Below are positions 55,168 to 63,157 of a DNA stretch of 64,000 nucleotides, piece after piece. Numbering within the stretch: the first letter of the stretch is position 1; each line of letters opens with the position of its first letter. The notes under the pieces are model-generated. The model saw only the letters and a list, made by a program, of their open reading frames with translations. It ran no database searches and was not told the origin of the DNA. Source of the DNA: Corynebacterium freneyi (GTDB lineage Bacteria; Actinomycetota; Actinomycetes; Mycobacteriales; Mycobacteriaceae); the NCBI RefSeq assembly GCF_030408835.1, contig NZ_CP047357.1, positions 248,001 through 312,000 on the forward strand, read 5' to 3'. A program made the translations under genes and the position numbers.

Positions 55168-56073
55168 CTATCCCAGCGCGAGCGCCAGGGCCGTGACCAC
55201 GGCCCACAGCAGCATGGCCCGGCCCGCCATTCCCAGTACGGGGATGAGGTCCGGGCCCTTCGCGTTTCCGGTGACCGGGCGCGATGCGACGTAGATCAGG
55301 GGTGCCGCGACGAGCCCGACGAGCGCCCAGGGGGTGGCGAATGCCAGGGCGACGGTCGCGATCAGCGGCATGGCGGCGAGGGCGACCCATGCCTTGCGGG
55401 TGTTGGCGTCGCCGAGGCGCACGGCGAGGGTGACTTTGCCGGCTTCGGTGTCGGAGGGGATGTCGCGGAGGTTGTTGGCCAGGTTCACGGATGCGGAGAT
55501 CGCGCCGACGGCGATGGCGGCGGTGACGCCGGGCCAGCTGATCCGTCCGGACTGGGTGAATTCGGTGCCGAGCACGGCGACGAGTCCGAAGAACACGAAT
55601 ACGGCGACTTCGCCGAGGCCGCGGTACCCGTAGGGGGTGTCGCCGCCGGTGTAGAACCAGGCTCCGGCGATGCAGGCGACGCCGACGAGGACGAGCCACC
55701 AGGCGCTGAGCAGGGCGAGGGCCAGGCCGGCGATGCCGGCGACGCCGAATGCGGCGAAGGCGGCGGTTTTCACGGTTTTCGGGGGGACGAGTCCGGATCC
55801 GGTGAGTCGTTGCGGGCCGGAGCGGTCGTCGTCGGTGCCGCGGATGCCGTCGGAGTAGTCGTTGGCGTAGTTGACGCCGACGATCAGCGCCCAGGCGACG
55901 ATGAGTGCGAGGGCCGCGCGGCCCCACAGGATGTCGGAGTGGTGTGCGGCTGCGCCGACGCCGGCGACGACGGGGGCGAAGGCGTTGGCCCAGGTGTGGG
56001 GGCGGGCGCCTTCGAGCCAGTCGGAGAAGGTGGCGGGCCGGTCGGCGGGGGCGGGGGTGGTGCGCGCGGTCAT
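55168..56073 (-). CDS. menA: 1,4-dihydroxy-2-naphthoate polyprenyltransferase
   Basis: Membrane enzyme attaching the polyprenyl chain to DHNA to form demethylmenaquinone. The 301-residue UbiA-family protein has eight to nine helices, the first Asp-rich motif in [17 protein letters not shown] and the second in [17 protein letters not shown]. The ATG at 56073 overlaps the menE stop (ATGA), so menE-menA is a co-translated pair. Position equals Rv0534c. Confidence 0.95.
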   Translation of the reverse strand: MTARTTPAPADRPATFSDWLEGARPHTWANAFAPVVAGVGAAAHHSDILWGRAALALIVAWALIVGVNYANDYSDGIRGTDDDRSGPQRLTGSGLVPPKTVKTAAFAAFGVAGIAGLALALLSAWWLVLVGVACIAGAWFYTGGDTPYGYRGLGEVAVFVFFGLVAVLGTEFTQSGRISWPGVTAAIAVGAISASVNLANNLRDIPSDTEAGKVTLAVRLGDANTRKAWVALAAMPLIATVALAFATPWALVGLVAAPLIYVASRPVTGNAKGPDLIPVLGMAGRAMLLWAVVTALALALG

Positions 56074-57425
56074 TGGGACATCATCTCCCATCGGGTGGAG
56101 AGCTGTTCGGCCAGGTTCGTGCGGTCGAGCTTTCCGCTGGGCAGGGTGGGCAGTTGCTTGACGACGAAGACGGCTCTGGGCACTTGGTGTTTGTCCAGGG
56201 CAGGGGCCAGGCGGGTGCGGAGGTTTTCGGAGATGGCGTGGTCGGTGGCGGGGGGTTGGGAGAGGATGTCCCCGGCGAGCGTCACGGCGGCGACGACGGC
56301 GTTGCCGAGTTCGGGGTGGGGTACGCCGACGACGGCCGCGTCGGCGATGCCGTCGAGTGCGGTCAGCGCGTCTTCGATGGGGCCGGGCAGGAATTTGAGG
56401 CCGCCGGAGACGATGACGTCGTCGATGCGGCCGAGCACCGTGAGCCGGGTCGCCCCGGCCGGGCCGGACCCATCGGGGGAAACCGTGTCGGGGGAACCGA
56501 TGTCGCGGGAGTCGGTGTCGGGGGAAACCGTGCCGGGGGAACCGGCGTCGGGGGAGGAGGTGATGCGGCCGGCGTCGGAGGTGCGGAAAACGCCGTGGAC
56601 GTCGTCGGGGCGCTGCGGGGTGCGCGGGGCGGGGGCGGGCCGCAGGTCCGGGGAATCGACGTTGCGGTACCCGCGGGAGACCATCGGGCCGGTGATGACG
56701 ATGCGGCCGGAGTCTTCTTCGACGGACACTTCCGCGCCGTCGAGGGGCACGCCGTCGTATGCGATGCCGCCGGAGGTTTCGGACGAGCCGTAGCTGGTCA
56801 CCGCGACGATCCCGGCGGCACGGGCCCGGGCCAGCAGCTCCGGCGCCGTGGCCTGGCCTCCGACCAGCACCCCATCCAGCGTCGCCAGCGCCTCGGTGGC
56901 GGCGGGGTCGTCGAGGATCCTCCGCAACTGCAGCGGAACCACCGACGTATAACGGCGACGCCCGGTCATCGCCCCGATGGCGTCGGCCATTGCGCCGGGG
57001 CGGAAGCCGTCGTCAAGCCCCATGGCCGCTGGAACCTCGCCGGCCCTGATCGTGCGCAACAGAACCTGCAGCCCCGCGATGTGGGCCGGGGGAGTGGCCA
57101 ACAACCACTGACCCGGTCCACCCAGACGGGCGTGGGTCGCATCGATCGACGCGCACAGGTTCGCCATGGTGAGCATCGCCCCCTTGGGGGTGCCCGTCGA
57201 GCCGGACGTGCAGGCGACGATCACCACGTCGGCGGAGATGGGCTCGCCCGCGGCCTGGGACCGGGCTAGCAGATCCGCCCGGGCCGGATCATCGGCGGGA
57301 ACCGGCAGCAGGGAGCGCCTCCCGGCCAAGGCATCGGCCAGGGCGGGGACGGCGTCGAGGGCGCGCCGACCCGGCCACATGGGCAACGATTCGAGTCGGT
57401 GCGTAACAACTTCCTTGGTGTGCAC
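56070..57425 (-). CDS. menE: o-Succinylbenzoate-CoA ligase
   Basis: Activates o-succinylbenzoate with ATP and CoA in menaquinone synthesis. The 451-residue acyl-adenylate enzyme has the P-loop [24 protein letters not shown], the hinge [14 protein letters not shown] and the catalytic lysine in LPSGKLDR. A linker at about residues 289-318 consists of six pentapeptide units of the SPDTV type, encoded by a 15-base minisatellite. The GTG at 57425 follows a TACCCT box by seven bases. It is co-translated with menA. Confidence 0.93.
   Translation of the reverse strand: MHTKEVVTHRLESLPMWPGRRALDAVPALADALAGRRSLLPVPADDPARADLLARSQAAGEPISADVVIVACTSGSTGTPKGAMLTMANLCASIDATHARLGGPGQWLLATPPAHIAGLQVLLRTIRAGEVPAAMGLDDGFRPGAMADAIGAMTGRRRYTSVVPLQLRRILDDPAATEALATLDGVLVGGQATAPELLARARAAGIVAVTSYGSSETSGGIAYDGVPLDGAEVSVEEDSGRIVITGPMVSRGYRNVDSPDLRPAPAPRTPQRPDDVHGVFRTSDAGRITSSPDAGSPGTVSPDTDSRDIGSPDTVSPDGSGPAGATRLTVLGRIDDVIVSGGLKFLPGPIEDALTALDGIADAAVVGVPHPELGNAVVAAVTLAGDILSQPPATDHAISENLRTRLAPALDKHQVPRAVFVVKQLPTLPSGKLDRTNLAEQLSTRWEMMSQ
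56473..56562 (-). repeat. 15-base minisatellite, six copies, inside menE
   Basis: Six consecutive 15-base units, plus-strand consensus TCGGGGGAAACCGTG. Units 1 and 4 are identical and the others differ by a few bases. They keep the frame and encode Ser-Pro-Asp-Thr-Val-like pentapeptides, so copy number could vary without breaking the protein. Confidence 0.9.
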
Positions 57426-57432
57426 GATTGTC

Positions 57433-57438
57433 AGGGTA
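57433..57438 (-). promoter_or_regulatory. -10 box TACCCT, leaderless start of menE
   Basis: On the minus strand TACCCT lies seven bases before the menE GTG at 57425; this fixes the start where no Shine-Dalgarno sequence exists. Confidence 0.5.
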
Positions 57439-57680
57439 GGTGTCCGCCCCACCCCCGCGGCGGTCGCCCGCCGGGTGCGGGCCGAGCGTGCGCCCGGGAT
57501 GAATGGGGTTTCCGCTTTCGGAATCGGTGCGGGACCCTTATGCTCATTGCAGTTTGGATGATTCCGTACCTGGCGTCGGCACCCGTGCCCATGCGGCACC
57601 GGTGCGGACGGCACGTCGGCGAAAGCCCCCCATGCGGCCCGACCGGCCGCGACAACCACGAACAACCGAAGGAAACACGC

Positions 57681-58553
57681 ATGCTCCGTCGCGTCACCAC
57701 GTCCGTCATCGCGGCCGCCGCCCTCGTCGGCGCCGCCGCCGCTCCGGCCAACGCCCTCATCTTCGGCACGAACGAGGGTCCGGAGAACGAGCGTGGCGCG
57801 GTCGTCCGCGTGCACATGCTCACCGAGGGCGGCGTCGCCGAGTGCACCGGCACCGCCGTTTCCGAGCAGTGGGTGATCACCGCCCGGCACTGCACCGAGG
57901 ACCTGGCCACCGATGATCAGGGCCGCATCTCCGGCATGATCACCACCGGCGAGGGCCCCCTGGGCTCCGAGTCCGTGCGCTCCCACCAGGTCAACGCCAT
58001 CGCCGACGCCTACGACGCCGACAACGTCAACGGCGATGTCGCGCTGATCCACGTCACCGAGCCGATGGACGTCACCCCCGCCGAGATCAACTACGGCGAC
58101 GTCGTCGGCCAGACCGGCACCGCCTACGGCTGGTCCACCCTGGGCACCGGCGCCACCGGCACCCTGCCGGGCACCGCCATCAACATCGAGGGCAAGGACG
58201 TGCACCCGCTGTACGAGCCGAGCCAGGCCTACCTGACCACCTCGAACCGCCCCGCCCAGCTGCAGCAGGGCGACTCCGGCGGACCGCTGTTCGTCGACGG
58301 CAAGGTCGCCGGCGTCCTGTCGGTGGGCGTCGGATCCCTGTTCAACCCGGTCGAAATCTCCGCGACCTACATGCACGCCAAGCTGGAGGGCCTGCAGGGT
58401 TGGGTCGACGCGACCGTCGCGACCAACCCGGACGCCGAGCCCGGCGAACTGCCCGAGGTTGCCCCCGGCGGCATCGGCCAGCTGATCCCGCAGCTGCCGA
58501 TCGTGCCCGGCTGGGGCGAGCTCATCGACATCGTCGGCATCGACTGCCTGTAA
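57681..58553 (+). CDS. Secreted trypsin-like serine protease
   Basis: A 290-residue S1-family protease. A signal peptide (about 1-25, ending ANA) directs export. The catalytic triad is H70 in WVITARHC, D119 in NGDVALIHV and S199 in QQGDSGGPLF. The C-terminal 60 residues form a Pro/Gly/Ile-rich tail of unknown role. The ATG at 57681 has GAAGGAAA upstream; the 255-base gap before it presumably holds its promoter. It interrupts the men genes and has no obvious link to them. A terminator follows. Confidence 0.9.
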   Translation: MLRRVTTSVIAAAALVGAAAAPANALIFGTNEGPENERGAVVRVHMLTEGGVAECTGTAVSEQWVITARHCTEDLATDDQGRISGMITTGEGPLGSESVRSHQVNAIADAYDADNVNGDVALIHVTEPMDVTPAEINYGDVVGQTGTAYGWSTLGTGATGTLPGTAINIEGKDVHPLYEPSQAYLTTSNRPAQLQQGDSGGPLFVDGKVAGVLSVGVGSLFNPVEISATYMHAKLEGLQGWVDATVATNPDAEPGELPEVAPGGIGQLIPQLPIVPGWGELIDIVGIDCL

Positions 58554-58578
58554 GTCACAGCCTTCCCGGGCGGAACGG

Positions 58579-58622
58579 AAAACCCGCCGCAGGCCACGTC
58601 ATGTGGCCCGCAGCGGGTTTAC
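58579..58622. terminator. Terminator hairpin between the protease gene and menB
   Basis: AAACCCGC and GGCCAC on the left pair with GTGGCC and GCGGGTTT on the right around a 4-base internal mismatch. A and T ends on both sides make it a likely bidirectional terminator for two convergent genes. Confidence 0.7.
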
Positions 58623-58730
58623 GCGTTTGCGGGGCGCGCACCGGGCGGCGGGCCGTCGTCACTCGGCAACGGCCCAGCACCCGTCAGCCGGGCGCGGCCC
58701 CGTCGGCACCGCCCCGTCAGCAGGGCGCCG

Positions 58731-59693
58731 TCAGTAGTAGAAGGGGAAGTCGTCCCAATTCGGGTCGCGCTTTTCCAGGAACGCGTTCTTGCCCTCGACG
58801 GCCTCGTCGGTCATGTACGCCAGTCGTGTCGCCTCGCCGGCGAAGACCTGCTGGCCCATCAGGCCGTCGTCGGTGAGGTTGAACGCGAACTTCAGCATGC
58901 GCTGCGCCGTCGGCGACTTGCCGTTGATCGCCCGGCCCCACTCCACCGCGACGTCCTCCAGGTCGGCGTGGTCGACGACCTCGTTGACCGCGCCCATCCG
59001 CTGCATCGTGTCCGCGTCGTAGGGGCGGCCCAGGAAGAAGATCTCCCGCGCGAACTTCTGGCCCACCTGCTTGGCCAGGTACGCCGAGCCGTAGCCGGCG
59101 TCGAAGGACCCCACGTCGGCGTCGGTCTGCTTGAAGCGGGCGTGCTCGCGCGACGCCAACGTCAGGTCGGCGACCACGTGCAGCGAGTGGCCGCCGCCGG
59201 CCGCCCAGCCGTTGACCACGGCGATGACCACCTTCGGCATCGTGCGGATCAGCCGCTGGACCTCCAGGATGTGCAGCCGGCCGCCCTCGGCCTTCACGCG
59301 GGCCTCGTCGACGGAATCGGCGGTGGCGCCGACGACGTCCGAATCGTGCGCCGTGGCGTACTGGTAGCCGGAGCGGCCGCGGATGCGCTGGTCGCCGCCG
59401 GAGCAAAACGCCCACCCGCCGTCCTTCGGCGACGGCCCGTTGCCGGTCAGCAGCACCACGCCCACGTCCGGGGTGCGGCGCGCGTGGTCCAGCGCCCGGT
59501 ACAGCTCGTCGACGGTGTGCGGGCGGAAGGCGTTGCGCACCTCCGGGCGGTCGAAGGCGATGCGGACGATGCCGTTGACGCGGCCCTCGCCGGCGTGGCG
59601 GTGGTACGTGATGTCGGTGAGGTCCTCGAATCCGGGCACCGTCTTCCACTCGTCGGGGCGGAAGGGATTGGCGGAAGCGTTCTGGTCGGTCAT
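58731..59693 (-). CDS. menB: 1,4-Dihydroxy-2-naphthoyl-CoA synthase
   Basis: Cyclises o-succinylbenzoyl-CoA (Dieckmann-type) in menaquinone synthesis. The 320-residue crotonase-fold protein has the oxyanion blocks FCSGGDQRIRG and NGWAAGGGHSLHVVADLT. The MenB-specific DADVGSFDAGYGSAYLA and the C-terminal PNWDDFPFYY end are also present. The ATG at 59693 follows a TAACCT box by six bases. It is divergent from menC. Position equals Rv0548c. Confidence 0.97.
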   Translation of the reverse strand: MTDQNASANPFRPDEWKTVPGFEDLTDITYHRHAGEGRVNGIVRIAFDRPEVRNAFRPHTVDELYRALDHARRTPDVGVVLLTGNGPSPKDGGWAFCSGGDQRIRGRSGYQYATAHDSDVVGATADSVDEARVKAEGGRLHILEVQRLIRTMPKVVIAVVNGWAAGGGHSLHVVADLTLASREHARFKQTDADVGSFDAGYGSAYLAKQVGQKFAREIFFLGRPYDADTMQRMGAVNEVVDHADLEDVAVEWGRAINGKSPTAQRMLKFAFNLTDDGLMGQQVFAGEATRLAYMTDEAVEGKNAFLEKRDPNWDDFPFYY

Positions 59694-59699
59694 GGCCCA

Positions 59700-59705
59700 A
59701 GGTTA
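59700..59705 (-). promoter_or_regulatory. -10 box TAACCT, leaderless start of menB
   Basis: On the minus strand TAACCT lies six bases before the ATG at 59693; it is part of a divergent menB/menC promoter region of only 38 bases. Confidence 0.5.
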
Positions 59706-59719
59706 TCGGTTCGGCGTGG

Positions 59720-59725
59720 CACGAT
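59720..59725 (+). promoter_or_regulatory. -10 box CACGAT, leaderless start of menC
   Basis: CACGAT lies six bases before the ATG at 59732. It is a weaker match than others but in the same place. Confidence 0.4.
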
Positions 59726-59731
59726 GGGGCC

Positions 59732-60853
59732 ATGTCCCGGCCCGACCCCGCAGAACGTTCCGACTCGCCCGCACCGTCCGACTCGCCCGCGGCACCCGCC
59801 GCGCCCGCCGTGCCCGCCGTGCCCGCGTTGGCCGACATGCTCGACCGTGCCCGCGTGGTGGCGTTGCCGCTGCGGACCAGGTTCCGCGGCGTCGACGTGC
59901 GCGAGGCGATGCTTTTCGACGCCCCGGGCGGCTGGGTGGAGTGGTCGCCGTTTCCGGAGTACGGCCCGGAGGAGGCGTCGCGGTGGTTGCGGTGCGCGGT
60001 GGAGTTGGGGTGGGGTGCGCCGCCGACGCCGGTGGTCGATTCGGTGGAGGTCAACGCCACCATCCCGGCGGTCGACGTGTCGGCCGATGGGGAGGCGGTC
60101 GCTCGGCTGCTGGAACGCTACCCGGGATGTGCGACGGTGAAGGTCAAGGTCGCGGAGGCGGGGCAGACGGTGGCCGACGACGTCGCGCGCGTCGATGCGG
60201 TGCGCGCGTGGTTTTCCTCTCGGCACGTCGTCCCGAAAGTCCGCGTCGACGCCAACGGGGGATGGACGCCGGCGGAGGCCGTCGACGCCACCGCCGCCCT
60301 GACCCGCGGCGGGCCGTTGGATTACGTCGAGCAGCCCTGCCGCACGGTCGGCGAGCTCGCCGAGGTCCGCCGGGAGCTGAGCCGTCGCGGGATCGTCGCG
60401 CGGATCGCCGCCGATGAGCTGATCCGCAAGGCCGATGACCCCCTGGCCGTGGTGCGCGCCGGGGCCTGCGACGTCGCCGTGGTCAAGGCCGCGCCGCTCG
60501 GCGGGGTGGGGCAGGTCGTCCGCGTCGCCGAGGAAATCGGGCGGCTGGGCGTGCCGGTCACGGTGTCGTCGGCGCTGGAGACCGCCGTCGGCATGGGCGC
60601 GGGGTTGCGGGCGGCTGCGGCGTTGCCGGTGCTTTGCGACGCCGACGGAACGCCCGTCCACCCGAATCCCGCGGGGCTGGCCACCGGTTCGCTGTTCGAA
60701 GTCGACGTGGCGCGTCGGGACATCGTCGACGGTCGCATCGCCGTGGGGCCGGTCATCCCCGACGCCGCCGTGCTCGACGAGTGCGCCGCGTCGGGAGCAC
60801 GCCGCGACTGGTGGTTCCGTCGCCTCGAATCCGCGCTGGACGTGCTGCGCTGA
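59732..60853 (+). CDS. menC: o-Succinylbenzoate synthase
   Basis: Dehydrates SHCHC to o-succinylbenzoate. The 373-residue enolase-superfamily protein has the catalytic lysine region TVKVKVAEAG and metal ligands in VDANGGWTPAEA, YVEQPC and IAADELIRKADD. The second lysine is in VAVVKAAPLGGV. An Ala/Pro/Ser-rich N-terminal extension of about 35 residues is unusual. Position equals Rv0553. Confidence 0.94.
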   Translation: MSRPDPAERSDSPAPSDSPAAPAAPAVPAVPALADMLDRARVVALPLRTRFRGVDVREAMLFDAPGGWVEWSPFPEYGPEEASRWLRCAVELGWGAPPTPVVDSVEVNATIPAVDVSADGEAVARLLERYPGCATVKVKVAEAGQTVADDVARVDAVRAWFSSRHVVPKVRVDANGGWTPAEAVDATAALTRGGPLDYVEQPCRTVGELAEVRRELSRRGIVARIAADELIRKADDPLAVVRAGACDVAVVKAAPLGGVGQVVRVAEEIGRLGVPVTVSSALETAVGMGAGLRAAAALPVLCDADGTPVHPNPAGLATGSLFEVDVARRDIVDGRIAVGPVIPDAAVLDECAASGARRDWWFRRLESALDVLR

Positions 60854-60882
60854 CGCCGTCGCCGCCCCTCGCGGCGCTCCAC

Positions 60883-60888
60883 TAACCT
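60883..60888 (+). promoter_or_regulatory. -10 box TAACCT, leaderless start of menD
   Basis: TAACCT lies seven bases before the GTG at 60896. Confidence 0.5.
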
Positions 60889-60895
60889 GGTCACC

Positions 60896-62623
60896 GTGAT
60901 GGACGGCAATGGCAATGACGGCAATGCGGCGGCGAACTCCCCGGCGGCTCCCTCCGAGGTGATGGCGGGGCTCATCGTCGACGAGCTGATCCGTTGCGGC
61001 ACCCGGGAGGCCGTGGTGTGCCCCGGTTCGCGTTCGGCGCCGCTGGCCCGCGCCCTGCTGTCCGCCGAGCGCGCCGGGCGCCTGCGCCTGCACGTCCGCC
61101 CCGACGAACGGTCGGCGGGATTCCTGGCGCTGGGCTTGGCCGCGGCGACGGGGACGGTGACGCCGGTGGTGGTGACCTCGGGCACCGCGGTGGCGAACCT
61201 GCTGCCCGCGATGGTGGAGGCGACGTATTCGGGAGTGCCGCTGATGGCGCTGACCGCCGACCGTCCGGCGTCGTACCGGGGCACCGGCGCGAATCAGACC
61301 ATCGTCCAGGACCGGCTGTTCGCCGACGCCAGCGTCTGCGAGGTCGACGTCGACGGCACCACGCCGGTGTCGGACTCGGGCGCGGCGGCGCTGCGGGCGC
61401 GGATCGACCGCATCGTGGCGGCGGCGCTGGCCACCGGGCGGGGCGGTGCGGTGCACCTCAACGTCCGGCTGGTCGAACCGCTGGTGCCCGACGAGGAACG
61501 CCTCCCGGATCTGCCCGCCGGCCGCGGCGATGGTCCGTGGACCGAGCTGTGCCACCTCAACGGCGGACGGGCGGGACACCGGGCCGTCGCAAAGCTTGAC
61601 GTGTCCCGGAAAACGCTGGTCATCGCGGGTTCGGGTGCGCCCGACGTGCCGGAGCTGGCGCAGGTGCCGACGATCGCCGAACCCAACGCGCCCGCCCCGG
61701 AGACGCCGGTGCACCCGCTGGCGGCGGCGACGTTCGGGCGCGACGACTGCCGACCCGAACAGATCGTGGTGCTCGGGCGGCCGACGCTGCACCGTGGCAT
61801 CGCGCGACTGCTGGCGGACCCGCGCATCGACGTCACCGTCGTGGCAGACGGCGACGACTACCCGGACGTCAGCGCCAACGCGCGGCGGGTCGTGGCGGGC
61901 ATCGACGTCGTCGGCGAATGCGGCGACGAATGGCTGGAGATCTGCGAGGCAGCCTCCGAGCTGGCGGCGGCGGCCGTGCGCGACGTCGTGTCCGCCCATG
62001 AACCGCTGACCGGCCTGCACGTCGCGGCGGCGGTCGCGGACAGCCTCCGCACCGGCGAGCAGCTGGTGCTCGGTGCGTCGAACCCCGTGCGCGACGCGTC
62101 GTGGGCCGGGCTGCCGTTCCCGGGCGTCGACGTCCACGCCGGGCGCGGTGCCGCAGGCATCGACGGCACCGTGGCCACCGCCATCGGCATCGCCCTGGCC
62201 CGGGATCGCGCCCATGCCGACGAGATCCGCCCGCCGCGCACCATCGCGCTGATGGGCGACCTGACGTTCCTGCATGACGCGGGCGCGTTGCTCATCGGCC
62301 CGGGCGAGCCGCGCCCCGAGTCGCTGACCATCGTCGTGGCAAACGATTCCGGCGGGGGCATCTTCGAAACCCTCGAGGCGGGTGCGCCGGCGTTGCGCGG
62401 CAGCTTCGAGCGGATCTTCGGCACGCCGCAGGCGGTGGACATCGCGGCCCTGTGTGATGCCTACGGGGTGGAGCATCAGGAGGTCGCCGACCTGCGGGAC
62501 CTGCTGGCCGTGCTGCATCCCGACACCGACGTCGACGGCATCCGGGTCGTCGAGGTCGCCACGTCCCGGGCGGGCCGCAGGGAGCTTCACGACGAGCTGG
62601 CCCGGAAGGCGGCGCTGGGATAG
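60896..62623 (+). CDS. menD: SEPHCHC synthase
   Basis: Thiamine-diphosphate enzyme joining 2-oxoglutarate to isochorismate, the first menaquinone-specific step. The 575-residue protein has VVCPGSRSAPLARAL, the catalytic glutamate region VRPDERSAGFLALGLA and the ThDP/Mg motif around ALMGDLTFLHDAGALL with VVANDSGGGIFE. Length is normal. The GTG at 60896 is leaderless. The next ATG follows its stop directly. Position equals Rv0554 (inferred). Confidence 0.95.
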   Translation: MMDGNGNDGNAAANSPAAPSEVMAGLIVDELIRCGTREAVVCPGSRSAPLARALLSAERAGRLRLHVRPDERSAGFLALGLAAATGTVTPVVVTSGTAVANLLPAMVEATYSGVPLMALTADRPASYRGTGANQTIVQDRLFADASVCEVDVDGTTPVSDSGAAALRARIDRIVAAALATGRGGAVHLNVRLVEPLVPDEERLPDLPAGRGDGPWTELCHLNGGRAGHRAVAKLDVSRKTLVIAGSGAPDVPELAQVPTIAEPNAPAPETPVHPLAAATFGRDDCRPEQIVVLGRPTLHRGIARLLADPRIDVTVVADGDDYPDVSANARRVVAGIDVVGECGDEWLEICEAASELAAAAVRDVVSAHEPLTGLHVAAAVADSLRTGEQLVLGASNPVRDASWAGLPFPGVDVHAGRGAAGIDGTVATAIGIALARDRAHADEIRPPRTIALMGDLTFLHDAGALLIGPGEPRPESLTIVVANDSGGGIFETLEAGAPALRGSFERIFGTPQAVDIAALCDAYGVEHQEVADLRDLLAVLHPDTDVDGIRVVEVATSRAGRRELHDELARKAALG

Positions 62624-63157
62624 ATGACGGGGCCGGATGCAGGAGGAGTGAAGCGGGAGCGCGGGGCGGCGCGCGGGATTCCCGGCGTGTACACGGGATG
62701 GCCGCGGCGACTCCGGCAGCTGATCCTGTTCCTGCTCATCTGCCTGGCGGTCGTGTGCGCGGGAATGGTCTACGGCGCGTGGTCGGACGACCGGGCCATC
62801 GAATCGGACACCGGCCGTGCCGTCGCGGCGGTGCGGCACGTCGGCGCGCTGCGCACGGCGGTCGACTTCATCGACGAAACCGGCGAGTTCCGGTCCCCGC
62901 CGACGGGCCTGCTGTATCCGGTCGGTCTGGAGGAGGGGCAGCGGGTGCGCGTCGAGTACGACCGCGCCGATCCCGAGCGGGTGCGCGTCGAGGGGCGGCG
63001 GTGGACGCTGTCGATCATCCCGGCGCTGAGCATCTTCGTAGTCGGTCTGCTCGTGGCGGCGCCCCCGTGGTGGCTGAGCATCCGCGCCACCCGCCGTTTA
63101 CGTGAAAATTCCGAAACCGTTACCGGGCCGACACCGCGAGGTGAGGTGGGGATGTGA
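62624..63157 (+). CDS. DUF3592-like membrane protein
   Basis: A 177-residue protein with two transmembrane helices (about 28-50 and 126-148) flanking an extracytoplasmic beta-rich domain that contains YPVGLEEGQRVRVEYDRADPERVRVEG. That layout fits DUF3592. It starts at the base after the menD stop and overlaps the glycosyltransferase gene (TGATG). Position resembles Rv0556. Function unknown. Confidence 0.8.
   Translation: MTGPDAGGVKRERGAARGIPGVYTGWPRRLRQLILFLLICLAVVCAGMVYGAWSDDRAIESDTGRAVAAVRHVGALRTAVDFIDETGEFRSPPTGLLYPVGLEEGQRVRVEYDRADPERVRVEGRRWTLSIIPALSIFVVGLLVAAPPWWLSIRATRRLRENSETVTGPTPRGEVGM

Noticed and set aside
59690..62839. 1049-codon open frame on the minus strand across menC and menD
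   Set aside because: Arg/His/Pro/Ala-rich composition typical of antisense GC-rich DNA. Both plus-strand genes have all expected catalytic motifs.
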